DNA of 34,932 bases from Candidatus Woesearchaeota archaeon. Its GTDB lineage: Archaea > Nanobdellota > Nanobdellia > Woesearchaeales > UBA10216. The stretch is from NCBI GenBank assembly GCA_002688315.1, contig NZCN01000005.1, positions 1 to 34,932 of the forward strand. Reading direction: 5' to 3'. Shown here one piece after another: positions 1 through 7,490 of the stretch. The translations under genes were made by a program, and so were the position numbers. Within the stretch, counting starts at the first letter, position 1; each line of letters begins with the position of its first letter. Under the pieces are notes generated by a model. The model was given only the letters and a program-made list of their open reading frames with translations, did not search any database and was not told where the DNA came from.

Positions 1-1
1 A

Positions 2-439
2 AAATGCATAAAAATACTTACAAGGATTGAAGACCCTTATGAAATTCTTGAGCAAAAAACACCAGCAGGCCGCTACTTATACAAGAAGTATGAAAAAATA
101 AACACTGCATATCAAGAGATTTACAATGAAGCAAAAAAGGCATTAACTAAAGACAAATTCTTAGTCCACACTTACAAGGGCGAGCAAAGCTTTTCAAGCG
201 AAGTCTCCAATGAGCTTCTTCATTTTAATCCGAAAAAAGTGATTATTGTAGGCCGCATAAAAGAAGGAGAAGTGAGAATGAGCCTTCGCGGTTCAGGTAA
301 AAACGAAATCCTGCCAAAACTGAAAAAAGCTTTGGAAGGAGTCAACGGCTACGGCGGTGGGCATGAATACGCATGCGGCGCAGCAGTAAAAGTGGAAGAC
401 TTTGACAAGTTTGTTGAGAATTTTAAGAGACTATTTTGA
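2..439 (+). CDS. DHH/DHHA1-family phosphoesterase, C-terminal part (cut by window edge)
   Basis: The reading frame is open from base 2 to a TGA at 437-439, so the visible 145 residues are the carboxy end of a larger protein. The last third carries the glycine-rich motif GYGGGHEYACGAAV, the GGGH signature of the DHHA1 domain that follows the catalytic DHH domain in RecJ-like nucleases and nano-RNase/oligoribonuclease-type phosphoesterases. The DHH domain itself would lie upstream of the window, so the catalytic aspartates cannot be checked. Archaeal members act on single-stranded DNA, short RNA or (di)nucleotides; which one applies here cannot be told from the fragment. An internal ATG near 239 is not the start because the frame continues upstream with protein-like sequence. 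Confidence 0.75.
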   Translation, partial: KCIKILTRIEDPYEILEQKTPAGRYLYKKYEKINTAYQEIYNEAKKALTKDKFLVHTYKGEQSFSSEVSNELLHFNPKKVIIVGRIKEGEVRMSLRGSGKNEILPKLKKALEGVNGYGGGHEYACGAAVKVEDFDKFVENFKRLF

Positions 440-475
440 GAAAAATATTAAAAATCCAGAGATATTTCTTCATAT

Positions 476-1009
476 ATGACTGAAACAAAAATTGATTTAG
501 GTTACAATTTAAGTTCCATTAGTTCTGAAGGCGAAGTTGATTCTGAGGAAAAAATGGCCATTATTCAGGATCTGACAAGAAGCCTTGATGGAATTGGGCC
601 CAAAAGTCCAGAAGTTTACATGGAAATAATTGATGACATATGGAGAAACCCAAACAGAAAAAATAGTTATGTGAGTGCTTATATGTTTGACAAAGAAACG
701 GGATCTACTGTAAGTGTAAACGTTCCTCATCTTAGAAAAGATGGACTTATATGGCCAATCAAAGTAATTTTAGTAAAATTTCGTAGTGTTAGAGATTCAA
801 GCTTATTTAGAAGCACTGTAGAACGTTATATTTCAGAGATAGGCGTGCCTGATTTAGTATCTGCAAACCCTGACTTTGAATTGATTGACGAGCTGCTTCA
901 AGCTGAAGGTAAGAGAACAAAAGATTTGGGAATATTAAACTTAAACAGGTATTTATTTGGTTATAGAAGCGTAATCTCATTAGAAGAACTCGCGATGCAG
1001 ACAAGCTAG
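476..1009 (+). CDS. Hypothetical protein, 177 aa
   Basis: I do not recognise a family. The protein is soluble-looking, acidic in its first 40 residues, with no membrane segment, cysteine cluster or obvious catalytic motif. The start ATG at 476 is supported by an AT-rich TATA-like box near 444-452, about 27 bp upstream, the same leaderless arrangement seen on most genes here. The stop lies four bases before the end of the convergent DNA ligase gene. The overlapping minus-strand frames at 509-730 and 807-1004 look like shadows. Confidence 0.6.
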   Translation: MTETKIDLGYNLSSISSEGEVDSEEKMAIIQDLTRSLDGIGPKSPEVYMEIIDDIWRNPNRKNSYVSAYMFDKETGSTVSVNVPHLRKDGLIWPIKVILVKFRSVRDSSLFRSTVERYISEIGVPDLVSANPDFELIDELLQAEGKRTKDLGILNLNRYLFGYRSVISLEELAMQTS

Positions 1010-1013
1010 TTGG

Positions 1014-2747
1014 TCATTTCTTCTGCTGTTCATATAGTTTTTCAACGTCTTTCAGAGTGTTGATGTTATTAACGTTTTTCTCACTAGTACGATTTCTAAT
1101 AACTCTTGGAAATCTCAATGCATAACCACTGCTGTAACTAGGACTCTTTTGAATTTCTTCATAGCCAACCTCTAGAATTATCTTTGGTTTTACTTTTACG
1201 TGTTTTCCGTGTTCTTCAACAATCAAAGGTTTCAGCATCTGAGTCATTTCATCAAAGCTTAAACCTTCTTCTGGTTTTTCTTTTAAGCCTGTTGCGACTT
1301 TTCCAACTTCCAAAAGCTTTCCGTATTTTCTGCACGCTAAATTATAGCTGCTCAGCCATTTGCTGCGCTTGCCTTCTCCCCATTCTGCTTCTACTACTAC
1401 CAAATCAAGGTTTTCTGCTACCTTCTTGAATTTCAACATATAGCCAACACGAGCTCCTGGCTTGTAAGGCGCTTCCAAATTCTTAATCATAAGCCCTTCA
1501 TTGCCTGCTTCTCTGGCTTTTTTGAAAAACTCTTCGATTTTTTCTTCTTTATCTGTAACAATAGCTTCAGCAGGTCTTATTTTCCGTTTTACATCATCAA
1601 CAATCTTCTCTATTATCTCACGCCTCTTCTTGAAAGGCTCATTAAGCAAATTCTTTCCATTGTAAGCAAGAATATCAAACACATTAACTTCTACAGGCAG
1701 TTCTTTTGCAATCTTATCTATGTCGTATTTTCTCTTAATGCGCTGGGAAATATTCTGGAAAGGCAGGTATTTCATTGTTTTGCGGTCATAGCCTACTGCT
1801 TCTGCATCAAGAATAAAAGAGTCTCCTTTAACATGCTTCTTTACATGTTCAACAACGTCTGGAAATTGTTCAACAACATTATCCAAGCGTCTGGTAAAAA
1901 GAGTTATATTTCCTTTTTCATCTTTTTCTATTTCAAGCCTGAAACCGTCGTACTTAAACTCTACAGAAGCAGGTTTTCCCACTGTTTCAAAAGCTTCTGT
2001 TGCATTTTCAGTTTTTAACGCAAGCATAACTTTTATCGGCTTGCCTATTTTTATCTGAACTGATTTCAAGCCTTTTACTCCTTTTTCTTTGGAAATTTTT
2101 GCTACAACTGCAAAATCATTTGTTAAATCATAAGCTTCCTGCACTGCATCAACAAAAGAATTGTATTTTTCGCGTTTTTCTTTATCCATGTCATCTGTTA
2201 CTTTCATAAAGTTAGCCCAGACAATTGAATCTCTTAATGTTCCTTCTCCTAAGCCAACTCTTAATACTCCCAGTATTGTTCTTGTAATGTATTTTGCTTC
2301 ATTTCCTTTTGAAGAAGATAATAGCTCAGCAATCAGTTGCAGTTTGCGGTCAACACTGCCTCCGCCGCTTTCTTCTGCTAATTTTCTCAGATTACTAAAC
2401 ACTTTTTTAACAGTAAGTTCAGAGCTTGCAAGCGTATGCTGCTTCTTTCCTTTAATCAGATTTTCAGCAACATCACCCAAATCTCCTGTTTTCTTCCATT
2501 CTTTTTTAATAGAAGAGATTTCATTTCCAGAAGCTAAAGATATTGCTTTCGCCATCAATTGTGCAGCCACTCCAAGCTCTCGCTCATCCCATGCAGGAAA
2601 TATTCTGCCTTGAAGCAGCAAAACTACTTCTTCTGTTTCATCTGCATGAACTTTCTTAAGAAACTCAGCAACATGCTCTGTTTTCTCAAGACGCTTAGTA
2701 GTAGAACTAAGCTGTCTATAAACTTCAGCCAATTCAGAGTATTTCAT
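1014..2747 (-). CDS. lig: ATP-dependent DNA ligase (archaeal LigI type)
   Basis: 577 residues, the usual length of archaeal replicative/repair DNA ligases. It joins nicks in duplex DNA through an enzyme-AMP intermediate. The adenylation motif KYDG lies at residues 265-268 with the downstream arginine (GFR), so K265 should be the adenylated lysine; motif III-like FILDAEAV and motif V-like EGLMIKN and LKFKK follow, and the OB domain ends in the typical ALRFPRVIRNR stretch near the carboxy end. The amino-terminal 200 residues match the alpha-helical DNA-binding domain. Its ATG directly follows the stop codon of the HEPN gene with a weak AAGGAA ribosome site, so it is the last gene of an MNT-HEPN-ligase operon. 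Whether the two upstream proteins act with the ligase is unknown. Confidence 0.95.
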   Translation of the reverse strand: MKYSELAEVYRQLSSTTKRLEKTEHVAEFLKKVHADETEEVVLLLQGRIFPAWDERELGVAAQLMAKAISLASGNEISSIKKEWKKTGDLGDVAENLIKGKKQHTLASSELTVKKVFSNLRKLAEESGGGSVDRKLQLIAELLSSSKGNEAKYITRTILGVLRVGLGEGTLRDSIVWANFMKVTDDMDKEKREKYNSFVDAVQEAYDLTNDFAVVAKISKEKGVKGLKSVQIKIGKPIKVMLALKTENATEAFETVGKPASVEFKYDGFRLEIEKDEKGNITLFTRRLDNVVEQFPDVVEHVKKHVKGDSFILDAEAVGYDRKTMKYLPFQNISQRIKRKYDIDKIAKELPVEVNVFDILAYNGKNLLNEPFKKRREIIEKIVDDVKRKIRPAEAIVTDKEEKIEEFFKKAREAGNEGLMIKNLEAPYKPGARVGYMLKFKKVAENLDLVVVEAEWGEGKRSKWLSSYNLACRKYGKLLEVGKVATGLKEKPEEGLSFDEMTQMLKPLIVEEHGKHVKVKPKIILEVGYEEIQKSPSYSSGYALRFPRVIRNRTSEKNVNNINTLKDVEKLYEQQKK

Positions 2748-3167
2748 TTACATCAATTCCTTAAGATATTTGTTTTTTAATATCTCTATCATTTTAATTA
2801 TTTCTGTTGAATGTTCTTTCACTTCTTCAACAGATATATCTTTCCCATAATAATTTATTTTATTTCTTATTTTTCTGAATCTGTCAAATTTTTCTGCAAT
2901 TAATTGTTCATCTTTTTCTTTTAAGAAATATGTAAAGGCTTCGTGCGAGTATGTCTTATAGCCTTCTAATGCTAAAATAGCCTCCAAGACACTTCGCAGT
3001 ACATCATAATAATTAGTCATTACCTTTCTGGCAGATGTTTCAGTAATTTCCACACTTTTAAGAAATTTTAAGTCAGTTTCAGAAGTCGCAATAAGCGACT
3101 TTGCCAAGGAAACGTCTGGGGAAGCTTTTCTTACTTGCCCTTTTTCAATAAAATCACTGAATCTCAT
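2748..3167 (-). CDS. HEPN-domain protein (partner of adjacent nucleotidyltransferase)
   Basis: 139 residues, mostly helical, of the HEPN family that pairs with MNT nucleotidyltransferases in archaea. Catalytic HEPN toxins carry R-x4-6-H; here the matching stretch is RNKINYYG (residues 101-108), with tyrosines 106 and 107 where the histidine is expected. It may therefore lack RNase activity or be a tyrosine-modified variant; in the HepT/MntA system the toxin is silenced by AMP transfer onto a tyrosine beside the motif (established knowledge). The ATG overlaps the stop of the upstream nucleotidyltransferase gene (ATGA), and its own stop touches the ligase start, so the three genes are translationally coupled. 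Confidence 0.8.
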   Translation of the reverse strand: MRFSDFIEKGQVRKASPDVSLAKSLIATSETDLKFLKSVEITETSARKVMTNYYDVLRSVLEAILALEGYKTYSHEAFTYFLKEKDEQLIAEKFDRFRKIRNKINYYGKDISVEEVKEHSTEIIKMIEILKNKYLKELM

Positions 3168-3706
3168 TTAAACAGCTCCCAAAAACCATGTAGTTTAATG
3201 CCGTTTATTAGATTATTTAACAGCTCTTTGTTCTTGATTTTCATTTTTTCCATTTCAACTGTAGAGTAAACAAACAATTGTATCTTATATCCAACAATTT
3301 TTTCAAATTTTGCTAGATTTATTTCTTGTTTAGAAGACGTAATAATAAGCAAATCAATATCGCTTTTAAGAGTGTTTTCTCCTTTTCCAAATGAACCAAA
3401 CAGCACTATTGCCTCAGGATGGTTAAACTCCTGAACTAAGAATTCAATTAATCCAGAATGCCTTAATTTTTTTATGTTATAGCAAATTTTAACATCTTTA
3501 AAGTTTAAACTGTCTGAATTTGCTTTGAATAATAAATGGTTCAGTTTACTTCTTGACTGCAGCAAGCCATCTTTTTCAAGCTTAGAGAGACGTTTAGACA
3601 CAGTAGTAGGTGATTTCTTAGCAAGTTTAGCTAATTCTCTCACATGCAACTCACGTTCAGGTTCAGATATAAAGTATTCAAGCAATTCGTCCATTTTCAT
3701 GTACAC
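3164..3706 (-). CDS. Winged-helix nucleotidyltransferase (MNT/MntA-like)
   Basis: 180 residues with two parts. Residues about 5-60 form a winged helix-turn-helix (HVRELAKLAKKSPTTVSKRL is the recognition region). Residues about 95-180 form a minimal nucleotidyltransferase: GSFGKG at 104-109 followed by SDIDLL with D116 and D118, the two metal-binding aspartates of the GSx10DxD motif. Followed by an overlapping HEPN gene, the arrangement of MntA/HepT modules. The longest frame begins with GTG at 3706; ATG codons at 3700 and 3694 are also possible. A TATA-like box lies at 3741-3748 and a perfect 9-bp inverted repeat (3703-3711 / 3722-3730) covers the expected transcription start and the first codon, so the HTH probably represses its own operon. 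Confidence 0.85.
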   Translation of the reverse strand: MYMKMDELLEYFISEPERELHVRELAKLAKKSPTTVSKRLSKLEKDGLLQSRSKLNHLLFKANSDSLNFKDVKICYNIKKLRHSGLIEFLVQEFNHPEAIVLFGSFGKGENTLKSDIDLLIITSSKQEINLAKFEKIVGYKIQLFVYSTVEMEKMKIKNKELLNNLINGIKLHGFWELFK

Positions 3707-3730
3707 TTGTCCAATATAATAGACAAGTGT
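3703..3730. promoter_or_regulatory. Palindromic operator at the MNT-HEPN-ligase promoter
   Basis: ACACTTGTC (3703-3711) and GACAAGTGT (3722-3730) are exact reverse complements separated by 10 bp, giving half-site centres 19 bp apart, close to two helical turns. The element sits between a TATA-like box on the minus strand (3741-3748) and the MNT start codon, where bound protein would block initiation. The winged-helix domain of the MNT protein is the obvious candidate binder (inference). Confidence 0.65.
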
Positions 3731-3778
3731 CCATTTTAAGTATATAAATGTTTCTGTTTAGTTTGCGAGATTTCTCAA

Positions 3779-5098
3779 TTAAGAAGAATCCGGAAGTGGC
3801 TGTTGCAGTTTTGAAGCTTCGTAAACTTCAACAATGCCATTCAATCTATCTTTCAACGGATTAAAATATTGCTCTTCAATTTCAGAGGGAGGCATAAAAA
3901 ATATATCTGACCATTCAGTACTTAGCCTTTCTCGAGAGTGATTTATAACCATGCTGATGAGTTTATAAGCTGGAGAACTGTCCAAGCTAACGCCTAGACT
4001 GGAAAAAATGTTTGTTAACAAGTCTGCTGATCTCTTTAAACTCTTGAAAGTGTCAATAGTATCTTGAATGCTTTCACGAACATCTTGGATTTTTTCAGGC
4101 ATGGATTTTCTGTCAGTATCAATATATCTTATAATAGTTTGCGAAAGCCCATCTACACAATGGGCAGCATTAACAAGGGAATTAGGTATGTTTGTTGTAT
4201 CATCCTCGTCAAGTATAGCAAGATAGGGTTCATGCCTTCCAAATTCTTGTAAATTATCAGCAATCTTCAAAACAGATTGCCGTGTTATATCGAATAAATT
4301 TTCAATAGAATCATCAGTAGGCTGCAAATCATAATCTTGAGCTTGCTTAAGAACTTCTTCCATTTCTGCATATAATGAATCTACACGCGTTAAATACCCA
4401 CCTCCAAAATATCGAGCAGCTGCTTCAAAATCTTCTATGGTTTCTTTTCTGCCATCAGGAACGTCAAATCTTAATGATTCACCAATAATAGGAGCTAAAT
4501 CAGCAACGAATTCAACAATGTAAGGAGGTATTCTTTCCTCTTCTTCATCGTCAGAAGCTTCTGTAACAGCTGAAATTAATAAAGCATCTGCGGATGAATA
4601 TCCTTTATGATGTTCAAATTTACCTATAGTTTGATGGCGTAATGCATGACCAAGTTCATGTGCAACTGTTTTTTTATTAGACGCAGGGCCTAACGTTACT
4701 CTTTTACCATCGTAGACAGCTGCAGTTTGAGCATCTAACTTTTCTCCAATAGCTTCAAGCTCTGCACTTTCGTCTTCAGTAAACGTCCCTATTGTCTGAT
4801 CGTATAATTCTTGAAATTTATCGCCTGTTAATGTTTCGATTGACTCTTCAAAAGCTTTTAATCTAGTTGCAAATGCATCTATGCTTTCATTTTGTTTTTC
4901 GCGCAATTCATTCTCTCGTTCATAATCTTGATGAGTTTTCTTCTCGCCCACTACTATTTCAGGCAAGCTATATTCCGTAACAGGTATTCCCACTGCTCTT
5001 AAAGCTTGAGCTACGCTTAAGAAATATTGCTCTCCAAATAATACTAGTTCACCTAGATCTTCACTTTTCTGATTTGTTTCTAATGCTTGAACTACCAT
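3779..5098 (-). CDS. HExxH zinc metallopeptidase-like protein, 439 aa
   Basis: Acidic protein without signal peptide or membrane segment. The only recognisable motif is HELGH at residues 147-151 in the context KTVAHELGHALRHQ, the zinc-binding helix of zincin metallopeptidases; the usual third ligand is not obvious, although HALRH and EHHKG follow closely. The rest, rich in predicted long helices, matches no family I know. The start ATG at 5098 has a TATA-like box at 5122-5129, about 27 bp upstream. It is monocistronic and divergent from the nitroreductase at 5259, with an 18-bp palindrome between the two promoters. A peptidase function is inferred only from the motif. Confidence 0.65.
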   Translation of the reverse strand: MVVQALETNQKSEDLGELVLFGEQYFLSVAQALRAVGIPVTEYSLPEIVVGEKKTHQDYERENELREKQNESIDAFATRLKAFEESIETLTGDKFQELYDQTIGTFTEDESAELEAIGEKLDAQTAAVYDGKRVTLGPASNKKTVAHELGHALRHQTIGKFEHHKGYSSADALLISAVTEASDDEEEERIPPYIVEFVADLAPIIGESLRFDVPDGRKETIEDFEAAARYFGGGYLTRVDSLYAEMEEVLKQAQDYDLQPTDDSIENLFDITRQSVLKIADNLQEFGRHEPYLAILDEDDTTNIPNSLVNAAHCVDGLSQTIIRYIDTDRKSMPEKIQDVRESIQDTIDTFKSLKRSADLLTNIFSSLGVSLDSSPAYKLISMVINHSRERLSTEWSDIFFMPPSEIEEQYFNPLKDRLNGIVEVYEASKLQQPLPDSS

Positions 5099-5177
5099 AA
5101 GTTAATCAACCACATCACTACTATATAAACCTTTCTATTTGTAACTACTACATAGTGGATATAAATCATACTTAATT

Positions 5178-5195
5178 ATCTTCAATATTGAAGAT
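5178..5195. promoter_or_regulatory. 18-bp perfect palindrome between divergent genes
   Basis: ATCTTCAATATTGAAGAT reads identically on both strands. It lies about 80 bp upstream of the metallopeptidase-like gene start and 64 bp upstream of the nitroreductase start, just behind the two TATA-like boxes (5122-5129 minus strand, around 5229-5236 plus strand). The position and symmetry suit a binding site for a dimeric transcription factor; no candidate regulator is adjacent. Confidence 0.5.
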
Positions 5196-5258
5196 TAATA
5201 AAGAAAGAATAGCAATTATCCAGTTAACTTTATTAACTATTAACTTAATAGAAGGCAT

Positions 5259-6032
5259 ATGAGTGTTGAAGGAGAGGTACGAGGCGGAGTAGCAAGACCT
5301 GACCCAAATGACGGGCCTGTTATTAAAACCATTAAATCAAGAAGAAGCATTCGTTCTTACATGGATGTTCCTGTTGAATGGGATAAGATAATCACCACAA
5401 TTGAAGCAGGAATGATGGCTCCAAACGCAGGCAACCTTCAGATTTGGAGGTTTGTTGTTGTTCGCAATCCAGACAAAAAAAAGCAGATTACTGATGCATG
5501 CCTGCAGCAGTATTGGATGGAGCAAGCTCCAGTCCACATAGTAATATTCGCCAAGTTACAAAAGGAAGAACAATATTATGGAATCAGAGGAAAGCGCCTT
5601 TACTCAATCCAGGATTGTTCCATGGCTGCAATGAACATAATGCTTGCAGCTCAGGAGCTTGGCTTAGGGACATGCTTTGTAAGCGCTTTTGATGAAGAAG
5701 CTTTGTCAAGGATTTTCGGCCAGCAAGAAGATATAAGGCCTCAAGGAGTTATCACCATGGGCTACACTGATGATAAACCAGAAATTCCTCTCAGATACAG
5801 AGTAGAAAGTTTAATCGGAGTTGAAAATTACGGCACGGCAATGAACCCTGAAGGATATAAAGGAGGCGGCAGAATTGCAAGCGATACTGCTATAGGAACT
5901 TACCGCTATGCTGAAGGCATTTCAAAATACACGCAAAAAGCAACTGAGGAAATTGGAAAAGTAACTGCCAGGAAACGAAACAATTTTTTAAAAAAAATAC
6001 TTGACCAATTCAAGAAGAAACCTAAACAATAA
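5259..6032 (+). CDS. Nitroreductase-family flavoprotein, 257 aa
   Basis: FMN-dependent nitroreductase-like oxidoreductase. The amino end has the FMN phosphate-binding signature SRRSIRSY, followed by MAPNAGNLQIWRFVVV, and the carboxy half has LAAQELGLGTCFVSAFDE and GVITMGY, all standard for the fold. Substrates of archaeal members are mostly unknown. After the core domain (about residue 190) there is a lysine-rich 60-residue tail not typical of minimal members. ATG at 5259 lies about 27 bp after a TATA-like box. A second, shorter paralogue is at 8454-9077; the two are clearly different proteins, not a recent duplication. Confidence 0.9.
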   Translation: MSVEGEVRGGVARPDPNDGPVIKTIKSRRSIRSYMDVPVEWDKIITTIEAGMMAPNAGNLQIWRFVVVRNPDKKKQITDACLQQYWMEQAPVHIVIFAKLQKEEQYYGIRGKRLYSIQDCSMAAMNIMLAAQELGLGTCFVSAFDEEALSRIFGQQEDIRPQGVITMGYTDDKPEIPLRYRVESLIGVENYGTAMNPEGYKGGGRIASDTAIGTYRYAEGISKYTQKATEEIGKVTARKRNNFLKKILDQFKKKPKQ

Positions 6033-6065
6033 CCATTAAAAGTTATCTGATTCTACTTCTTTCTA

Positions 6066-7277
6066 ATGAACAATTCAGTATCCTGGACGCGCAAATACGT
6101 TCCAAAAAGCAGCAATGAAGTAATAGGACAGCAATTGCCATTACAAAGATTAAAAAGATTCATTAACAGCTACAAAACATCAAGAAAAAAAGCTTCACTT
6201 CTGTATGGATTAACTGGTTCTGGAAAAACATGCAGCGTGTATGCAGTTGCTAACGAGCTGAATTATGAAGTCCTTGAAATTAATGCTTCTGATTTTCGCA
6301 ATGCAAACTCAATAAAAGAAATAGTAGGCACTGCTTCCTCTCAAATGAGCTTGTTTGGTAAAGGCAAGATAATTTTAGTTGATGAACTGGACGGCATTTC
6401 AGGACAAAAAGACAGAGGAGGTATTCCTGCTCTTTCAAAAATCATCTCAAAGTCGTCGTTTCCTATTGTAATGACTGCCAATGATCCTTGGGACAAGAAA
6501 TTCTCAACTTTAAGAAGAGCGTCTGAAATGATTGAGTTCATGCAGCTCAAAAGCGATTCAATTCATCAAATCCTTGGTGATATTTGCAAAAAAGAAAGTG
6601 TTGAAGCAGATGAACATGCATTAAAATCAATGGCAAATCGAAGCGGCGGGGATTTAAGAGCTGCAATCAATGATTTGCAAATACTTTCCGCTTCTACAAA
6701 AAAGCTTTCGCAGAGTGACGTTGATAATCTTTCTGACCGCAACAGAGTTGAGAGCATGCTTGCAGCCTTAACAAAAATTCTGAAAACAACAGACTTTGAT
6801 ACAGCAGTATCTGCTTTTGATGAAATTGAAGAGAAGCCTAACGAATGGTTTTTGTGGGTTGACGAAAACATTCCTGCAGAGTACAAAAACCCAAAATATT
6901 TGGCAAAAGCTTACGAAGCAATATCATCAGCAGATGTTTTTAATGGACGAATTACACGCAACCAATACTGGCGCTTTCTTGTGTACATTAAAATCCTGCT
7001 AACAGCAGGCGTTGCTATCTCTAAAGAAACCAAACAGGAAACTCCTGCTAATTACAAAAAGACTTCACGTTTATTAAAAATCTGGATGGCTAACATGCGT
7101 TACAATAAGCGAAAAAACATAGCAGAAAAAATAGCAGAACACACTCACACTTCGCCAAATAAAGTAATTCAGGACATGCATTATTACAAAACTATGATAA
7201 AAAACAGCAGCTACAGCAAACAGCTTGCCGACGACCTAAACCTCGACCAGGAAGAAGTTGAGTGGCTTTCTAAATAA
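6066..7277 (+). CDS. rfcL: Replication factor C large subunit (clamp loader)
   Basis: 403-residue AAA+ ATPase that, with RfcS, opens the PCNA ring and loads it at primer ends. Walker A GLTGSGKT is at residues 48-55 and Walker B ILVDELDG at 103-110; the amino end SWTRKYVPKSSNEVIGQ is characteristic of RfcL. It is at the short end for archaeal RfcL, and I see no clear PCNA-interacting peptide at its carboxy terminus, which ends in LDQEEVEWLSK. The ATG at 6066 follows a weak TATA-like box near 6034-6042. The stop codon is one base from the end of a tRNA gene on the other strand. Confidence 0.93.
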   Translation: MNNSVSWTRKYVPKSSNEVIGQQLPLQRLKRFINSYKTSRKKASLLYGLTGSGKTCSVYAVANELNYEVLEINASDFRNANSIKEIVGTASSQMSLFGKGKIILVDELDGISGQKDRGGIPALSKIISKSSFPIVMTANDPWDKKFSTLRRASEMIEFMQLKSDSIHQILGDICKKESVEADEHALKSMANRSGGDLRAAINDLQILSASTKKLSQSDVDNLSDRNRVESMLAALTKILKTTDFDTAVSAFDEIEEKPNEWFLWVDENIPAEYKNPKYLAKAYEAISSADVFNGRITRNQYWRFLVYIKILLTAGVAISKETKQETPANYKKTSRLLKIWMANMRYNKRKNIAEKIAEHTHTSPNKVIQDMHYYKTMIKNSSYSKQLADDLNLDQEEVEWLSK

Positions 7278-7278
7278 A

Positions 7279-7379
7279 TGCGGGAGGGAGGATTCGAACC
7301 CCCGAACCCACTAAGGGATTAGACGTTTCCTGTTCGCAACCTGAATCTAACGCGTTTGACCAGACTTCGCTACTCCCGC
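7279..7379 (-). tRNA. tRNA-Leu (anticodon CAG) with a 15-nt anticodon-loop intron
   Basis: Acceptor stem GCGGGAG/CTCCCGC, discriminator A (7279), D stem GCG/CGC, T stem and TTCGAAT loop all pair. A long variable arm (CCC-TTAGT-GGG) marks a class II tRNA, and with A73 that means leucine. The anticodon stem TTAGA (7346-7350) / TCTAA (7319-7323) is perfect but encloses 22 nt rather than 7. Reading T32 T33 CAG G37 and resuming at G38 leaves a 15-nt intron (7325-7339) at the canonical 37/38 site. No 3' CCA is encoded. Transcribed after tRNA-Pro, three bases apart. Confidence 0.93.
7325..7339 (-). other. Mini-intron of tRNA-Leu(CAG)
   Basis: Fifteen bases between tRNA positions 37 and 38. The arm can fold as TTC-AG-GTT-loop-AAC-AG-GAA with a 3-nt ACG bulge against the anticodon stem; cleavage after the second bulge nucleotide gives exactly the inferred 3' splice site. 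This is a relaxed bulge-helix-bulge, the substrate of archaeal tRNA-splicing endonuclease, whose gene starts at 34471. Boundaries are inferred from the fold. Confidence 0.75.
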
Positions 7380-7382
7380 AAA

Positions 7383-7454
7383 CGGGGCTACGAAGATTCG
7401 AACTCCGGTTACAAGGCCCCGAACCTTGGGTGATACCAACTACACTACAGCCCC
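7383..7454 (-). tRNA. tRNA-Pro (anticodon CGG)
   Basis: 72-nt class I tRNA: acceptor GGGGCTG/TAGCCCC with one G-U pair, D arm GTGT...ATCAC, anticodon stem CAAGG/CCTTG around loop TTCGGGG, so the anticodon is CGG (7419-7421), and T arm CGGAG-TTCGAAT-CTTCG. The discriminator is G (7383) and no CCA is encoded. First of the two-tRNA unit. A TATA-like box on the minus strand (7482-7488) lies about 28 bp upstream of position 1. Confidence 0.93.
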
Positions 7455-7480
7455 AATTGTAAAAAGAGATTAAGAAATGG

Positions 7481-7489
7481 TATTTAAAT
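7481..7489 (-). promoter_or_regulatory. TATA-like promoter of the tRNA-Pro/tRNA-Leu unit
   Basis: Minus-strand AATTTAAATACC overlaps this interval and is centred about 30 bp upstream of the tRNA-Pro 5' end. It nearly abuts the stop codon of the dehydrogenase gene, so the tRNAs have their own promoter immediately behind that gene. Confidence 0.55.
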
Positions 7490-7490
7490 T

